Source: Cucumibacter marinus DSM 18995 (GTDB taxonomy: Bacteria > Pseudomonadota > Alphaproteobacteria > Rhizobiales > Devosiaceae). Taken from it: a stretch of DNA of 64,000 bases. The notes below the pieces were generated by a model. It was not told where the DNA came from and made no database searches. It worked only from the letters and a program-made list of their open reading frames with translations. Numbering within the stretch: the first letter of the stretch is position 1; every line of letters starts with the position of its first letter. Where the stretch lies: positions 127,572 to 191,571 of the forward strand of contig NZ_KE386979.1 of assembly GCF_000429865.1 (NCBI RefSeq). The letters are read 5' to 3'. A program made the translations under genes and the position numbers. This document shows positions 54,971 through 63,287 of the stretch, piece after piece.

Positions 54971-55630
54971 ATGTTTTCACTTCAGAAATGGGGCGCCGCT
55001 GCCGGATTTGGTGCTGCCGCCACTTATATTTTCGGCTTCGTCCTCCTCCTCACAGTCCTTGCCGGATCCGGGTACGGCATGGCGGATGCCGATCCCGCCA
55101 CCGTCGTTTCCTTCGTGGTCAATGAGCGCACACTCATGACCTGGTGGTACACGATCATTTATCTGGTCAATGGCTTTCTGGTTGCAATCCTGGCCATTGT
55201 GCTCGCCGACATCTTCAAGCCGCTGGCACCGACCCTCGCCACGGTCACGCAGGTTTTTGGTGCGCTTTGGGCGACCCTTGTGGTCGGCGCAGGCATGGTT
55301 GCGAATGTCGGCAACGAAGTCGTCGCTGCCCAATATGTTTCCGACCCCGAAGGCGCGGTGCTGATGTGGCAGATATTCTCTGGCGTTGAAAACGGTCTTG
55401 GCGGCGGTAACGAGATCGCCGGTGCTGTTTGGGCGCTGGTCGCCGGTGCGGCCATGCTGCGGACAGCGTTGATGCCAAAATCCCTTGGCTACTTCAGCCT
55501 CGTGATTGGCGCATCGGGCCTGTTGACCCTTGTCCCGGCGCTGAATGACACTGCCGGCTCTGTGTTCGGACTTGGTTACATTGTCTGGTTCGCGTGGGTC
55601 GGCATTGCGTTGCTAACCCGCAAAGCCTGA
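54971..55630 (+). CDS. DUF4386-like membrane protein
   Basis: 219 residues from ATG 54971 (AAAGG at 54957-54961). Six hydrophobic segments, the first GFGAAATYIFGFVLLLTVLA and the last GLGYIVWFAWVGIALLT. The arrangement and the VNERTLMTWWYTIIYLVNGF segment resemble DUF4386-type proteins of unknown function. It is divergent from the AraC-type regulator, its likely controller, and followed by a strong terminator. Confidence 0.75.
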   Translation: MFSLQKWGAAAGFGAAATYIFGFVLLLTVLAGSGYGMADADPATVVSFVVNERTLMTWWYTIIYLVNGFLVAILAIVLADIFKPLAPTLATVTQVFGALWATLVVGAGMVANVGNEVVAAQYVSDPEGAVLMWQIFSGVENGLGGGNEIAGAVWALVAGAAMLRTALMPKSLGYFSLVIGASGLLTLVPALNDTAGSVFGLGYIVWFAWVGIALLTRKA

Positions 55631-55670
55631 GGTTGCAGCAAGCGACTTCCCTGAACGCAAGCCGAGTGCA

Positions 55671-55702
55671 AAGCGCCCCACAGTGTGGGGCGCTTTTTTT
55701 TC
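55671..55702 (+). terminator. Rho-independent terminator
   Basis: GCGCCCCAC (55673-55681) pairs with GTGGGGCGC (55685-55693) around a 3-nt loop; two flanking A-T pairs extend the stem, and nine T follow. Confidence 0.92.
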
Positions 55703-55777
55703 GAGGCTTGATCTGATTGCGTTTGGCAGAAAAAATGATTGGCGGGTTCTGCTCGTATTTTCAAATGGGCGAACCAC

Positions 55778-57034
55778 ATGCAGAACCCGCGCACTGTCCT
55801 CATCATTCTGATCGCCATTCTGGCCGTCAACCAGATGGACCGGACCATTCTGTCCATTTTGCTGGACGACATTTCCAAAGAATTTAGCCTCAACAACACG
55901 CAACTCGGCCTGCTGTCCGGGGGTGTGTTCATTGTCGTTTATGCCATGTTCGGTTTTCCCATCGCCAAGCTTTCTGCGCGGGGGAACCGCCGCAACATCA
56001 TTGGCATATCGACCGCTGTGTGGAGCCTTCTCACGCTTTCCGTTGCCGCGGCACAGAACTTCTGGCAACTCATGCTGGCACGCTTTGGTGTCGGGATCGG
56101 CGAATCCGGCGCCGTTGTCCCGGCTCACTCCATAATCTCGGATCTCTATCCGGCCGAGCGGCGCACCTCGGCCATGGCGAGCTTCGTTGTGGGCGCCAAT
56201 CTCGGCGTTCTGCTGGCGTTTCTGGTCGGCGGCATCGCCGGTGAACTTCTGGGATGGAGAGGCGCTTTTCTGATTGCCGGTGTGCCCGGCCTGATCCTTG
56301 CTGTCATTTTGTTTGTCTTTGTTCGGGAGCCGCAGCGCGACCATAGTGAACGGGTTTCAAAGCGGGGCCTGTTCCTGCAAACCTGGCATGCGATCTGGCG
56401 GGATCGCGGTCTTCGTCACGCCCTGATCGGGGTTTCCCTGGCGTCCGTGCTGACCCATGCCGGCCTGACCTGGAACGCCCCGTTCATGATCCGGACCCAC
56501 GGCCTTTCGCTCATTCAAACCGGCGTTTTTCTGGCATTGAGCGCGGGAATACTGGGTAGCATTGTGACCTGGGCAAGCGGCCAACTTGCGGACAGATACG
56601 GCAGGACAAACCCGCGCTTCCGGCTGGGGATGGTCGTCGCGGCCATTCTGATCGGAAAGCCGTTTTCTGCCGCTTTCGCCATCATTGAGCCAACCGTACC
56701 CGCGCTCTTGAGCCTGCTGGTGCCCATCGGGTTGGCCAGCGTCTTCTGGGGGCCGACCTTTGCCTTCCTCCATGGACGAGTGGAACCGGCGATGCGCCCG
56801 ATGGCAACGGCGATTTTCATGTTCGCGTTTTCCGTTGTGGGCGTTGGTGTCGGGCCAACGCTTATCGGGGTCTTGAGCGACACGGTATTCGCCGCATCCG
56901 GAGACCGGGCGCTGGGCTGGTCCATCGTGAGCGTGCAGGTGATCGGTGTCTGGAGCGCCTTCCACTATTGGATTGCCATGAAGACATTGCCCGCGCGCAC
57001 CAGTGCAGGACAAAGTGAAACCTATAGCAAGTAG
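55778..57034 (+). CDS. Major facilitator superfamily transporter (spinster-like)
   Basis: 418 residues from ATG 55778; an upstream non-ATG start at 55739 is less likely. Twelve membrane segments. MFS signatures are NQMDRTILSILLDDISKEF in the first helix region and loop, LARFGVGIGESGAVVPAHSI and the motif GQLADRYGRTNPR between helices 8 and 9. The first part (MDRTILSILL plus GESGAVVPAH) resembles spinster-type MFS proteins that move lipids, organic acids or drugs. Probably co-transcribed with the serine hydrolase gene 77 nt downstream. Confidence 0.92.
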   Translation: MQNPRTVLIILIAILAVNQMDRTILSILLDDISKEFSLNNTQLGLLSGGVFIVVYAMFGFPIAKLSARGNRRNIIGISTAVWSLLTLSVAAAQNFWQLMLARFGVGIGESGAVVPAHSIISDLYPAERRTSAMASFVVGANLGVLLAFLVGGIAGELLGWRGAFLIAGVPGLILAVILFVFVREPQRDHSERVSKRGLFLQTWHAIWRDRGLRHALIGVSLASVLTHAGLTWNAPFMIRTHGLSLIQTGVFLALSAGILGSIVTWASGQLADRYGRTNPRFRLGMVVAAILIGKPFSAAFAIIEPTVPALLSLLVPIGLASVFWGPTFAFLHGRVEPAMRPMATAIFMFAFSVVGVGVGPTLIGVLSDTVFAASGDRALGWSIVSVQVIGVWSAFHYWIAMKTLPARTSAGQSETYSK

Positions 57035-57111
57035 GTTGAAACCAGCCATCATCGCCAAGGACCGGTCGCGCCAATCAGGTTCCGCTCGACCATCGAACGA
57101 AGGGAAGCCCA

Positions 57112-58149
57112 GTGAAGATTGCGCGAACCATCTTCATCGCCGTTTCGATCCTGGCAACGGTGATCAGCCTTTGGTTTGTGCCATGGCGGACGCTTGTGCT
57201 CCACCTTTCGCCATTGCCTGAAACGGTGCAGGCCGAGCTCGATCAGTTTACGGGCGCCGGGATCGACGGCGTCATTGTCTATGCAAGTCTGGACGGCAAG
57301 CCTGCTCAAACGTTTGTCAGCGGCTGGAGCAATCGTTCAGCGAAGACGCCGGTAAACCCGCAAAACCTTTTCAAGATTGCGAGCATCACCAAGCTCTATG
57401 TTGCAGCGCTTGTGGCCAAGTTGGCGGATCGTTCCGAGCTCGATCTGGATCGCACCCTTGCCGAATATTTGCCTGGGGTCGCCGTTCGCATTGAAAACGC
57501 TGACCGGATAACGCTCGCCATGCTGGTTCAGCATAGAAGCGGCATACCGAACTACAGCGACGTTGAGGGCTATCCCTGGTTCGATCCTCCAACAAAAGAA
57601 GAGGATGTTCTGGAATTCGTACTGGATCAACCGGCCGATTTTGCGCCGGGGGCCGAATACCGCTACTCGAACGCAAATTATTTCCTGATCGGCATGATCC
57701 TTGAAGCCGCTTTGGGCCAGGACTATGAACAGCTCATCAGGCGGGAAATCATCGACCCACTGGGCTTGAAGAACACCTATACGTCCATGGCCGGGTTCGA
57801 CATGGACCGGCTCATGAGCGGTTACACGGCGGGATATGACGACGACCTGAAGGGCATCAATTATACAGGTCCGATGGGTTCCATGATCGCAACAGCCGAA
57901 GATGTCGGCCTGTTTCTGCTTTCCCTGCACGACGGCACGCTGTTCAGTCCATCAGCGCAGGCCATTTACTCATCGCTTTATGAATATGGTCACACCGGAC
58001 TTTTGCCCGGCTATTCGAGCATCGCCCGATATATTCCTGAACTGGACGGCGTGGTTGTCCAGTTTGCCAATAAAAGCGGCGAACGCCTCTGGTGGATCAT
58101 GGAGGTGAACTATGATCGTGTCGTGCGGATCCTGCGTGAAGAGGACTGA
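57112..58149 (+). CDS. Serine hydrolase, beta-lactamase class C-like
   Basis: 345 residues from GTG 57112. An N-terminal membrane anchor or signal (TIFIAVSILATVISLWFV) precedes a penicillin-binding-protein-like fold: S-x-x-K motif IASITKLYV with the nucleophile Ser, Y-x-N motif YRYSNANYFLIG, and HTGLLPGYSS near the place of the usual third box. Members hydrolyse beta-lactams, D-amino-acid peptides or esters; the substrate is unknown. Last gene before dusA, within the repeat-bounded segment. Confidence 0.9.
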   Translation: MKIARTIFIAVSILATVISLWFVPWRTLVLHLSPLPETVQAELDQFTGAGIDGVIVYASLDGKPAQTFVSGWSNRSAKTPVNPQNLFKIASITKLYVAALVAKLADRSELDLDRTLAEYLPGVAVRIENADRITLAMLVQHRSGIPNYSDVEGYPWFDPPTKEEDVLEFVLDQPADFAPGAEYRYSNANYFLIGMILEAALGQDYEQLIRREIIDPLGLKNTYTSMAGFDMDRLMSGYTAGYDDDLKGINYTGPMGSMIATAEDVGLFLLSLHDGTLFSPSAQAIYSSLYEYGHTGLLPGYSSIARYIPELDGVVVQFANKSGERLWWIMEVNYDRVVRILREED

Positions 58150-58305
58150 GCCAAAATTGCCGCCCGGCGTTGCTGCGCCGTCCCCCATTGCCTGCACCGG
58201 CTTCGGTATGAGAGATGTGCGCATCGCTCATCCCTGTGCTATAGCGGCCCGCACCGAAACTTAGCCCGCCTTGCGGGGCGCTTCATCGAAGGTGCACGCT
58301 TGCCG

Positions 58306-59310
58306 ATGCCGTTATCCGACGCCCGCAGATTTTCCATCGCGCCCATGATGGATTGGACCGACCGGCATTGCCGGTTTTTCCATCGCATCTTGACGCGGCG
58401 GAGCCTGTTGTTCACCGAGATGATCACTTCGGCGGCGCTGATCCGCGGTGGGGCTGACTGGTTGCTGCGCTACAATCCCGAGGAACACCCGGTGGCGATC
58501 CAGCTCGGGGGTTCAGACCCCGAAGAGCTGGCGGCAGCGGCGAAGCTCAGTGCCGATTTCGGCTATGACGAGATCAATCTCAACATCGGCTGTCCCTCCG
58601 ACCGCGTGCAATCGGGCCGGTTCGGCGCCTGCCTGATGGCGGAACCGGCGCTGGTGGCCGAATGCGTCGCCGCGATGAAGCAGGCCGTCGATATTCCGGT
58701 CACGGTCAAATGCCGGATCGGGATCGACGATCAGGACAGCGAAGCCGATCTCAACCGGTTCGCCGACGCAATGGTTGGCGCCGGCACCGACGTTCTTTAT
58801 GTCCATGCCCGCAAGGCGTGGTTGCAGGGGTTGTCGCCGGCCCAGAACCGGGATGTGCCGCCGCTCGACTATGAGCGCGTCTATCGCCTGCGCGAACGTC
58901 TTTCGCCGCTACCTGTGATGATCAATGGCGGGATCGAGGATCTCGATGCGGCCGAAGCGCATCTCGGCCATGTCGACGGCGTCATGTTGGGGCGCGCCGC
59001 CTATCACAATCCGTCCTTGCTGCTCGATGTCGATCGCCGCTTTTTCGGCGATAGGGTTGAACAGCCGAGCCTTGAAGAGATCGCGCGGCAGATGGTGGCC
59101 TATGCCGGCCGCGAAATGGAGAAGGGCGTCAAGCTCAACCAGATCGCCCGGCACATGATCGGCATCGGGCACGGCCTGCCGGGCGCCCGGCGCTATCGCC
59201 AGATCATGACCATGGAAGCGGTGAAACCGGACGCCACCCCGCAATTGATCGAAGATGCGCTCTCGATCATCGCGCCGCACTGGCAGGATCGGGTGGGGGA
59301 AGCGGCCTGA
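58306..59310 (+). CDS. dusA: tRNA-dihydrouridine synthase A
   Basis: 334 residues from ATG 58306 (TTG 58300 also in frame). FMN-dependent reduction of uridines in the D-loop of tRNA. Marks are ARRFSIAPMMDWTDRHCRFF (FMN site), LNIGCPSDRVQSGRFGACLM with the catalytic Cys, VTVKCRIGIDD, and VMINGGIEDLDAAEAHL with DGVMLGRAAY (FMN phosphate). Codons 6-13 form part of the 24-bp direct repeat, so this copy's 5' end may have been supplied by an integrated element. Confidence 0.96.
   Translation: MPLSDARRFSIAPMMDWTDRHCRFFHRILTRRSLLFTEMITSAALIRGGADWLLRYNPEEHPVAIQLGGSDPEELAAAAKLSADFGYDEINLNIGCPSDRVQSGRFGACLMAEPALVAECVAAMKQAVDIPVTVKCRIGIDDQDSEADLNRFADAMVGAGTDVLYVHARKAWLQGLSPAQNRDVPPLDYERVYRLRERLSPLPVMINGGIEDLDAAEAHLGHVDGVMLGRAAYHNPSLLLDVDRRFFGDRVEQPSLEEIARQMVAYAGREMEKGVKLNQIARHMIGIGHGLPGARRYRQIMTMEAVKPDATPQLIEDALSIIAPHWQDRVGEAA
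58320..58343 (+). repeat. Right copy of the 24-bp dusA attachment repeat
   Basis: Identical over 24 bp to 53574-53597 (GCCCGCAGATTTTCCATCGC in the core). It lies in the codons for ARRFSIAP of dusA, a region known as a target of DUS-type integrases in Proteobacteria. Confidence 0.7.
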
Positions 59311-59997
59311 TCAGTCCGTCAGGGTCAGCGCATCGCGCGCGACGGAATAACCTGACAGCGTCTCAAGAAATGTCATGCCCAAAAGGCTGGTTTCAAGCGA
59401 ACCGGGCTGGGCGACAAGCGCCTGGATGCGTTCGCGCCGGATGCCGCCGATCTCGATTTCGTCGAGGCGGATAAAGGCTGCCCGGCCTTCGCCATTGGCG
59501 GTCTGCACCGGCACGATATAACGCAAACGGTCGGTATCGATGCCGGCTTTGGCAGCATCGTTTTCGGTCAGGACCACCGTTGAAGCGCCAGTGTCGAAAA
59601 TGAAATGGGTGTCCGCGCCATTGACGTCTGCATTGACCCGGAACGAGCCGCCGATGCCGCGGCGAAACTGCACCGAATGCCCGTCTTCGGAAACAATGCC
59701 GGCGCCGGGTGACAGTTCGCCCAAAAGGCGGGTCCCGAAATCGGCAAGCTCGGTTCGATAGGTGTAGCCCGCGGCGATAACCACGAAGATCGCCCCCCAC
59801 AGCGCCAGGCCGGTGGCGAACTGGCCGATGCGGATGCGGCGGCTCATGGCGCCGCCCCCTACCAGCACGAGAATCGAAAGCAGGGCGACGAGCTGTGCGA
59901 ACTCATGCTGCTGGAGCCCGATCAGCGTGCCGGCGTCGGAAGCGACGATAAGGGCCAGAAGGGCGGCTACGGCGAGGGCGATGCCGACAAAAATCAT
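59311..59997 (-). CDS. Retropepsin-like aspartic protease, TIGR02281 type
   Basis: 228 residues from ATG 59997. Three membrane segments at the N-terminus (residues about 1-20, 30-48 and 56-76) anchor a C-terminal clan AA aspartic protease domain with the active-site motif FIFDTGASTVVLTENDA and the downstream SLLGMTFLETLSGYSV. Likely faces the periplasm as a homodimer. Its stop abuts the dusA stop on the opposite strand. Targets are unknown. Confidence 0.9.
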   Translation of the reverse strand: MIFVGIALAVAALLALIVASDAGTLIGLQQHEFAQLVALLSILVLVGGGAMSRRIRIGQFATGLALWGAIFVVIAAGYTYRTELADFGTRLLGELSPGAGIVSEDGHSVQFRRGIGGSFRVNADVNGADTHFIFDTGASTVVLTENDAAKAGIDTDRLRYIVPVQTANGEGRAAFIRLDEIEIGGIRRERIQALVAQPGSLETSLLGMTFLETLSGYSVARDALTLTD

Positions 59998-60016
59998 CGG
60001 CGTGGTCCGAGATGGG

Positions 60017-60853
60017 TCATAACAGAAGCATAAAGGCACTCAATCCGGCGATTTCAAGGAGTGCCTGACCCCCACCGATGAGATCGCCCGTCTGTCCGCC
60101 GACAAGCCGCGCGCACAGTTTCTGCCACAACACGATGGTGCCCGCGAGCACGACAAGGGCAGCGAGTGCGGGGAAAGGCCCGCCGATCGGCAGGGCGAGA
60201 ACGAAGAAAATGAGAGCGGCGGATGCCGCGCCGATGCCGAACTGCCGGCGCGGGAGGAGGCCGGCTTCGGCGGCAAGGCCGGTTCCCCGTGCGCTCGGCA
60301 GAGAGGTGGGCAGCCAAAGCGCAAAGCTGCGGGCAACGACACCGAGGCCCAGCCAGGCGAGTGCAGCGGCTATGGGCGAGAAGTGGGCCATCCAGGCCAG
60401 CGCCGCACCACGGGCGAGGAGGCTCAGCACCAACGAAAGTACGCCATAGGTTCCGTGGCGCGAATCTTTGAGGATTTCGAGCCGGCTTTCGCGATTGTCG
60501 GCGCCGAACAGGCCGTCGGCTGCATCGGCAAGCCCATCCTCCGCCATGGCACCGGTCACGATGACCCAGGCAGCAAGGGCCAGGGCCGCGGCAAACAAGG
60601 GGGATGAGGGCACCAGCCAGACCAGAACGGCCAGCATGGCGGCCGGGATCAGGCCGATGGCGATGCCTGCGACCGGAGCGGCCACGGCGAGGGCACCGAT
60701 CTCGAATCGGGCGGCAAGGCCGTGGGGCACCGGCAGGCGTGAATAGAAGGACATCGCCATAAGGATCTTGCCGGCGAAAGGGGGCAATGGAGCCCGACTC
60801 CCGGGGCCGTTTTCGGCTTCGTCCGTCTCGTTGTCCTGCCTGATGCCCGTCAC
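60017..60853 (-). CDS. cobS: Adenosylcobinamide-GDP ribazoletransferase
   Basis: 278 residues from GTG 60853; a start at ATG 60916 is possible but leaves only 17 nt to cobT. Integral membrane enzyme joining adenosylcobinamide-GDP and alpha-ribazole(-phosphate) to make cobalamin. Marks are MSFYSRLPVPHGL, then AMAEDGLADAADGLFGADNR (metal-binding Asp cluster) and LEILKDSRHGTYGVLSLV, with about six helices following. Divergent from cobT, which makes the alpha-ribazole phosphate. No cobalamin riboswitch fits in the gap. Confidence 0.95.
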   Translation of the reverse strand: MTGIRQDNETDEAENGPGSRAPLPPFAGKILMAMSFYSRLPVPHGLAARFEIGALAVAAPVAGIAIGLIPAAMLAVLVWLVPSSPLFAAALALAAWVIVTGAMAEDGLADAADGLFGADNRESRLEILKDSRHGTYGVLSLVLSLLARGAALAWMAHFSPIAAALAWLGLGVVARSFALWLPTSLPSARGTGLAAEAGLLPRRQFGIGAASAALIFFVLALPIGGPFPALAALVVLAGTIVLWQKLCARLVGGQTGDLIGGGQALLEIAGLSAFMLLL

Positions 60854-60933
60854 GTGCCGCTCCCGGAATTGCAATTCGCCCTGCCTTGGGTAGAAGAATG
60901 TTCCCTTCTTTTCCACGCGATTCTTGAGGCGTC

Positions 60934-61965
60934 ATGACAGATCATCCCGCCGGCAGCCCTTTTGCCGATTTCGCCGAGTTGACCACGCTGATGCCATCGG
61001 GCAGCCAGTCGGCGGTCGAGGCCGTCAAGGCGCGGGACGCGCAGCTGACCAAGCCCGCCGGGTCACTGGGCGCGATGGAAGGGCTGGTCGAGTTCCTGGC
61101 GCGCTGGCAGGAGAAGGAAAAGCCCGCGCTCAACAATCCGATGGTGACGATCTTTGCCGGCAATCACGGGGTGGTGCAGCAGGGGGTCTCTGCTTTTCCG
61201 CCCGAGGTGACCGCGCAGATGGTCGCCAATTTCACCAATGGCGGGGCGGCGATTTCGCAGATCTGCGCGCTGCACGAAATCAATCTCAGGGTGTTCGAGC
61301 TGGCGCTCGAAGTGCCAACCGGCGACATCACGCAGGAAGCGGCGATGGACGAGCGCACCTGTGCGGCCACGCTCGCCTATGGCATGGAGGCGATTGCCGG
61401 TGGGGCCGATTTGCTGGTGGTCGGCGAGATGGGGATCGGCAACACAACGGTCGCTGCGGCGGTGCTGGCGGGCCTGTTCGGCGGCACCGGCTCGGACTGG
61501 GTCGGCCGAGGTACCGGGGTCGACGATGCCGGCCTTCAGCGCAAGGCCGAAGCGGTCGACCGGGCGCTCAGGCTGCATGGCGAAGCGATTGTGGGCGATC
61601 CGTTTGCCGCTCTGGCGCGGCTCGGCGGGCGCGAGATTGCGGCCATGGCCGGGGCGATCATCGCGGCGCGGCACCACAAATGTCCTGTCATCATCGACGG
61701 GTTCGTCGCAACCTCGGCAGCCGCGGTTCTTTATGCGATCAATCCGGCCGCGCTCGATCACTGCCTGTTCGGGCACGTGTCGGCTGAAGCCGGTCACGCC
61801 CGGGCTCTCGAGGCCATGGACAAGACGGCGCTGCTCGATCTCGGCATGCGGTTGGGGGAGGGCAGCGGCGCGGCGATGGCTGCCGTGGTCGCCAAGACGG
61901 CCTTGCATGTGCATCAGAACATGGCGACCTTCGCAGAGGCCGCCGTCGCCGAACGCTCCGGATAG
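60934..61965 (+). CDS. cobT: Nicotinate-nucleotide--dimethylbenzimidazole phosphoribosyltransferase
   Basis: 343 residues. Transfers phosphoribose from nicotinate mononucleotide to dimethylbenzimidazole for the lower ligand of vitamin B12. Marks are DAQLTKPAGSLGAMEGLVEF at the N-terminus, VTIFAGNHGVVQQGVSAFP, LLVVGEMGIGNTTVAAAVLA and the C-terminal LDLGMRLGEGSGAAMAAVV. Divergent from cobS; together they form the nucleotide-loop assembly end of the pathway. Confidence 0.96.
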   Translation: MTDHPAGSPFADFAELTTLMPSGSQSAVEAVKARDAQLTKPAGSLGAMEGLVEFLARWQEKEKPALNNPMVTIFAGNHGVVQQGVSAFPPEVTAQMVANFTNGGAAISQICALHEINLRVFELALEVPTGDITQEAAMDERTCAATLAYGMEAIAGGADLLVVGEMGIGNTTVAAAVLAGLFGGTGSDWVGRGTGVDDAGLQRKAEAVDRALRLHGEAIVGDPFAALARLGGREIAAMAGAIIAARHHKCPVIIDGFVATSAAAVLYAINPAALDHCLFGHVSAEAGHARALEAMDKTALLDLGMRLGEGSGAAMAAVVAKTALHVHQNMATFAEAAVAERSG

Positions 61966-61976
61966 GCAGGCCGGGC

Positions 61977-63236
61977 TCAGACCCCGCCTGCGCGGCGTTC
62001 AAGCACGTGTTTCTCACGCTGATTGGTGGTGAAACCGGCGGCGCGGGTGAATTCGGCGCGCGCCTCGTCGAAGCGCCCTAGCCTTTCGAGCATGTCACCG
62101 CGTGCGGCCGGGAGATACGGGTACTCGCTGAGCGCCCGTTCGGCGGCCAAGTCGTCCAGCAGGCGCAGCCCTGTCTCGGGCCCGAAGGCATAGCTGGCAG
62201 CCACGGCATGGTTGAGGGCGACCACGGGCGACGGGCTGAGGTCCATCAACTTGTGATAGAGCGCGGCGATCCGCGGCCAATTGGTGGCCGCCACGCTTTC
62301 GGCACTCGCGTGACAGGCAGCGATGGCAGCCTGCAGCGTGTAGACGCCTTTAGGGCCTTCCAGATGATCGGTGCGCTTGAGATCGGTCAGACCGGCATCG
62401 ATCAGGTCCTTGTCCCACAAGGACCGGTCCTGATCCTGTAGCAGGACGGGCTGGCCATCTGGTGTTGTGCGCGCGGCAAAACGCGAGGCCTGGAGTTGCA
62501 TCAGGGCGAGAAGCCCAAGCACTTCGCCTTCCTGGGGCAAAAGGCCGGCCAGGATCCGGCCAAGACGTATCGCTTCGTCGCACAGTGCGGGGCGGATCAG
62601 GTCTTCTCCTGCGGTGGCCGAGAAACCCTCGTTAAAGATCAGGTAGACGACTTCAAGGACCGAATCGAGACGCGCGGCGCGTTCATCGCCATGGGGGACC
62701 TCGAACGGAATCCGGGCCTGGGTGATGCTGCGCTTGGCCCTGACAATGCGCTGCGCCATGGCCTTCTCGTTCGTGAGGAAGGCGCGCGCGATCTCGGAGG
62801 TGGTCAGGCCGGCGAGCATCTTGAGCGCCAGCGCGGCACGGGCCGGTGCGGGCAGCACCGGATGGCAGGCTGTGAAGACAAGCCTGAGCACATCGTCGCC
62901 GATATCGTCATCGAGCCCGGTTTCGATATCGCCGCGCGGGTCGTCGTGGTCGGGCATATCGGGGTCAAGGATGAGCTCGTCGAGCTTGCGCGCCATCATG
63001 GCGTTGCGGCGAAAATAGTCGAGCGCGCGGCGTTTGGCGGCGGTCATCAGCCAGGCGCCCGGATTTTCCGGAATGCCGTCTCGAGGCCATTGGCGCATGG
63101 CCTGGATCAGAGCCTCCTGCGCCATGTCCTCGGCCAGATCGACATCGCGCATCATGCGGGTGAGCGCCGCGATCAGTTTAGGAGACTCGCGGCGCCAGAC
63201 AGTCTCGATGGTCCGGTCGGCTGATGGCGTATTCAC
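61977..63236 (-). CDS. ECF sigma factor with C-terminal extension (ECF42/DUF6596 type)
   Basis: 419 residues from GTG 63236 (TTG 63272 is also in frame). Region 2: MMRDVDLAEDMAQEALIQAM and AWLMTAAKRRALDYFRRN. Region 4: ALALKMLAGLTTSEIARAFL and AMAQRIVRAKRSI. A long helical, TPR-like C-terminal domain (residues about 185-419) includes YLIFNEGFSATAGEDLIRPA and the conserved ALNHAVAASYAFGPETGLRL. Such sigma factors usually act with a YCII/DGPF-type protein rather than an anti-sigma factor; none is seen next to it. Confidence 0.92.
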   Translation of the reverse strand: MNTPSADRTIETVWRRESPKLIAALTRMMRDVDLAEDMAQEALIQAMRQWPRDGIPENPGAWLMTAAKRRALDYFRRNAMMARKLDELILDPDMPDHDDPRGDIETGLDDDIGDDVLRLVFTACHPVLPAPARAALALKMLAGLTTSEIARAFLTNEKAMAQRIVRAKRSITQARIPFEVPHGDERAARLDSVLEVVYLIFNEGFSATAGEDLIRPALCDEAIRLGRILAGLLPQEGEVLGLLALMQLQASRFAARTTPDGQPVLLQDQDRSLWDKDLIDAGLTDLKRTDHLEGPKGVYTLQAAIAACHASAESVAATNWPRIAALYHKLMDLSPSPVVALNHAVAASYAFGPETGLRLLDDLAAERALSEYPYLPAARGDMLERLGRFDEARAEFTRAAGFTTNQREKHVLERRAGGV

Positions 63237-63287
63237 GGCACGGATCAAAGCAGCTTGGCCGAGATGCGGCAATCGGGATATCGCCGC

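Noticed and set aside
58306-59310. Integrase gene expected beside dusA
   Set aside because: No tyrosine recombinase motif was found between the repeats or next to dusA; the element is interpreted as decayed.
60853-60934. Cobalamin riboswitch between cobS and cobT
   Set aside because: The gap is only about 80 nt and shows no B12-box-like sequence.
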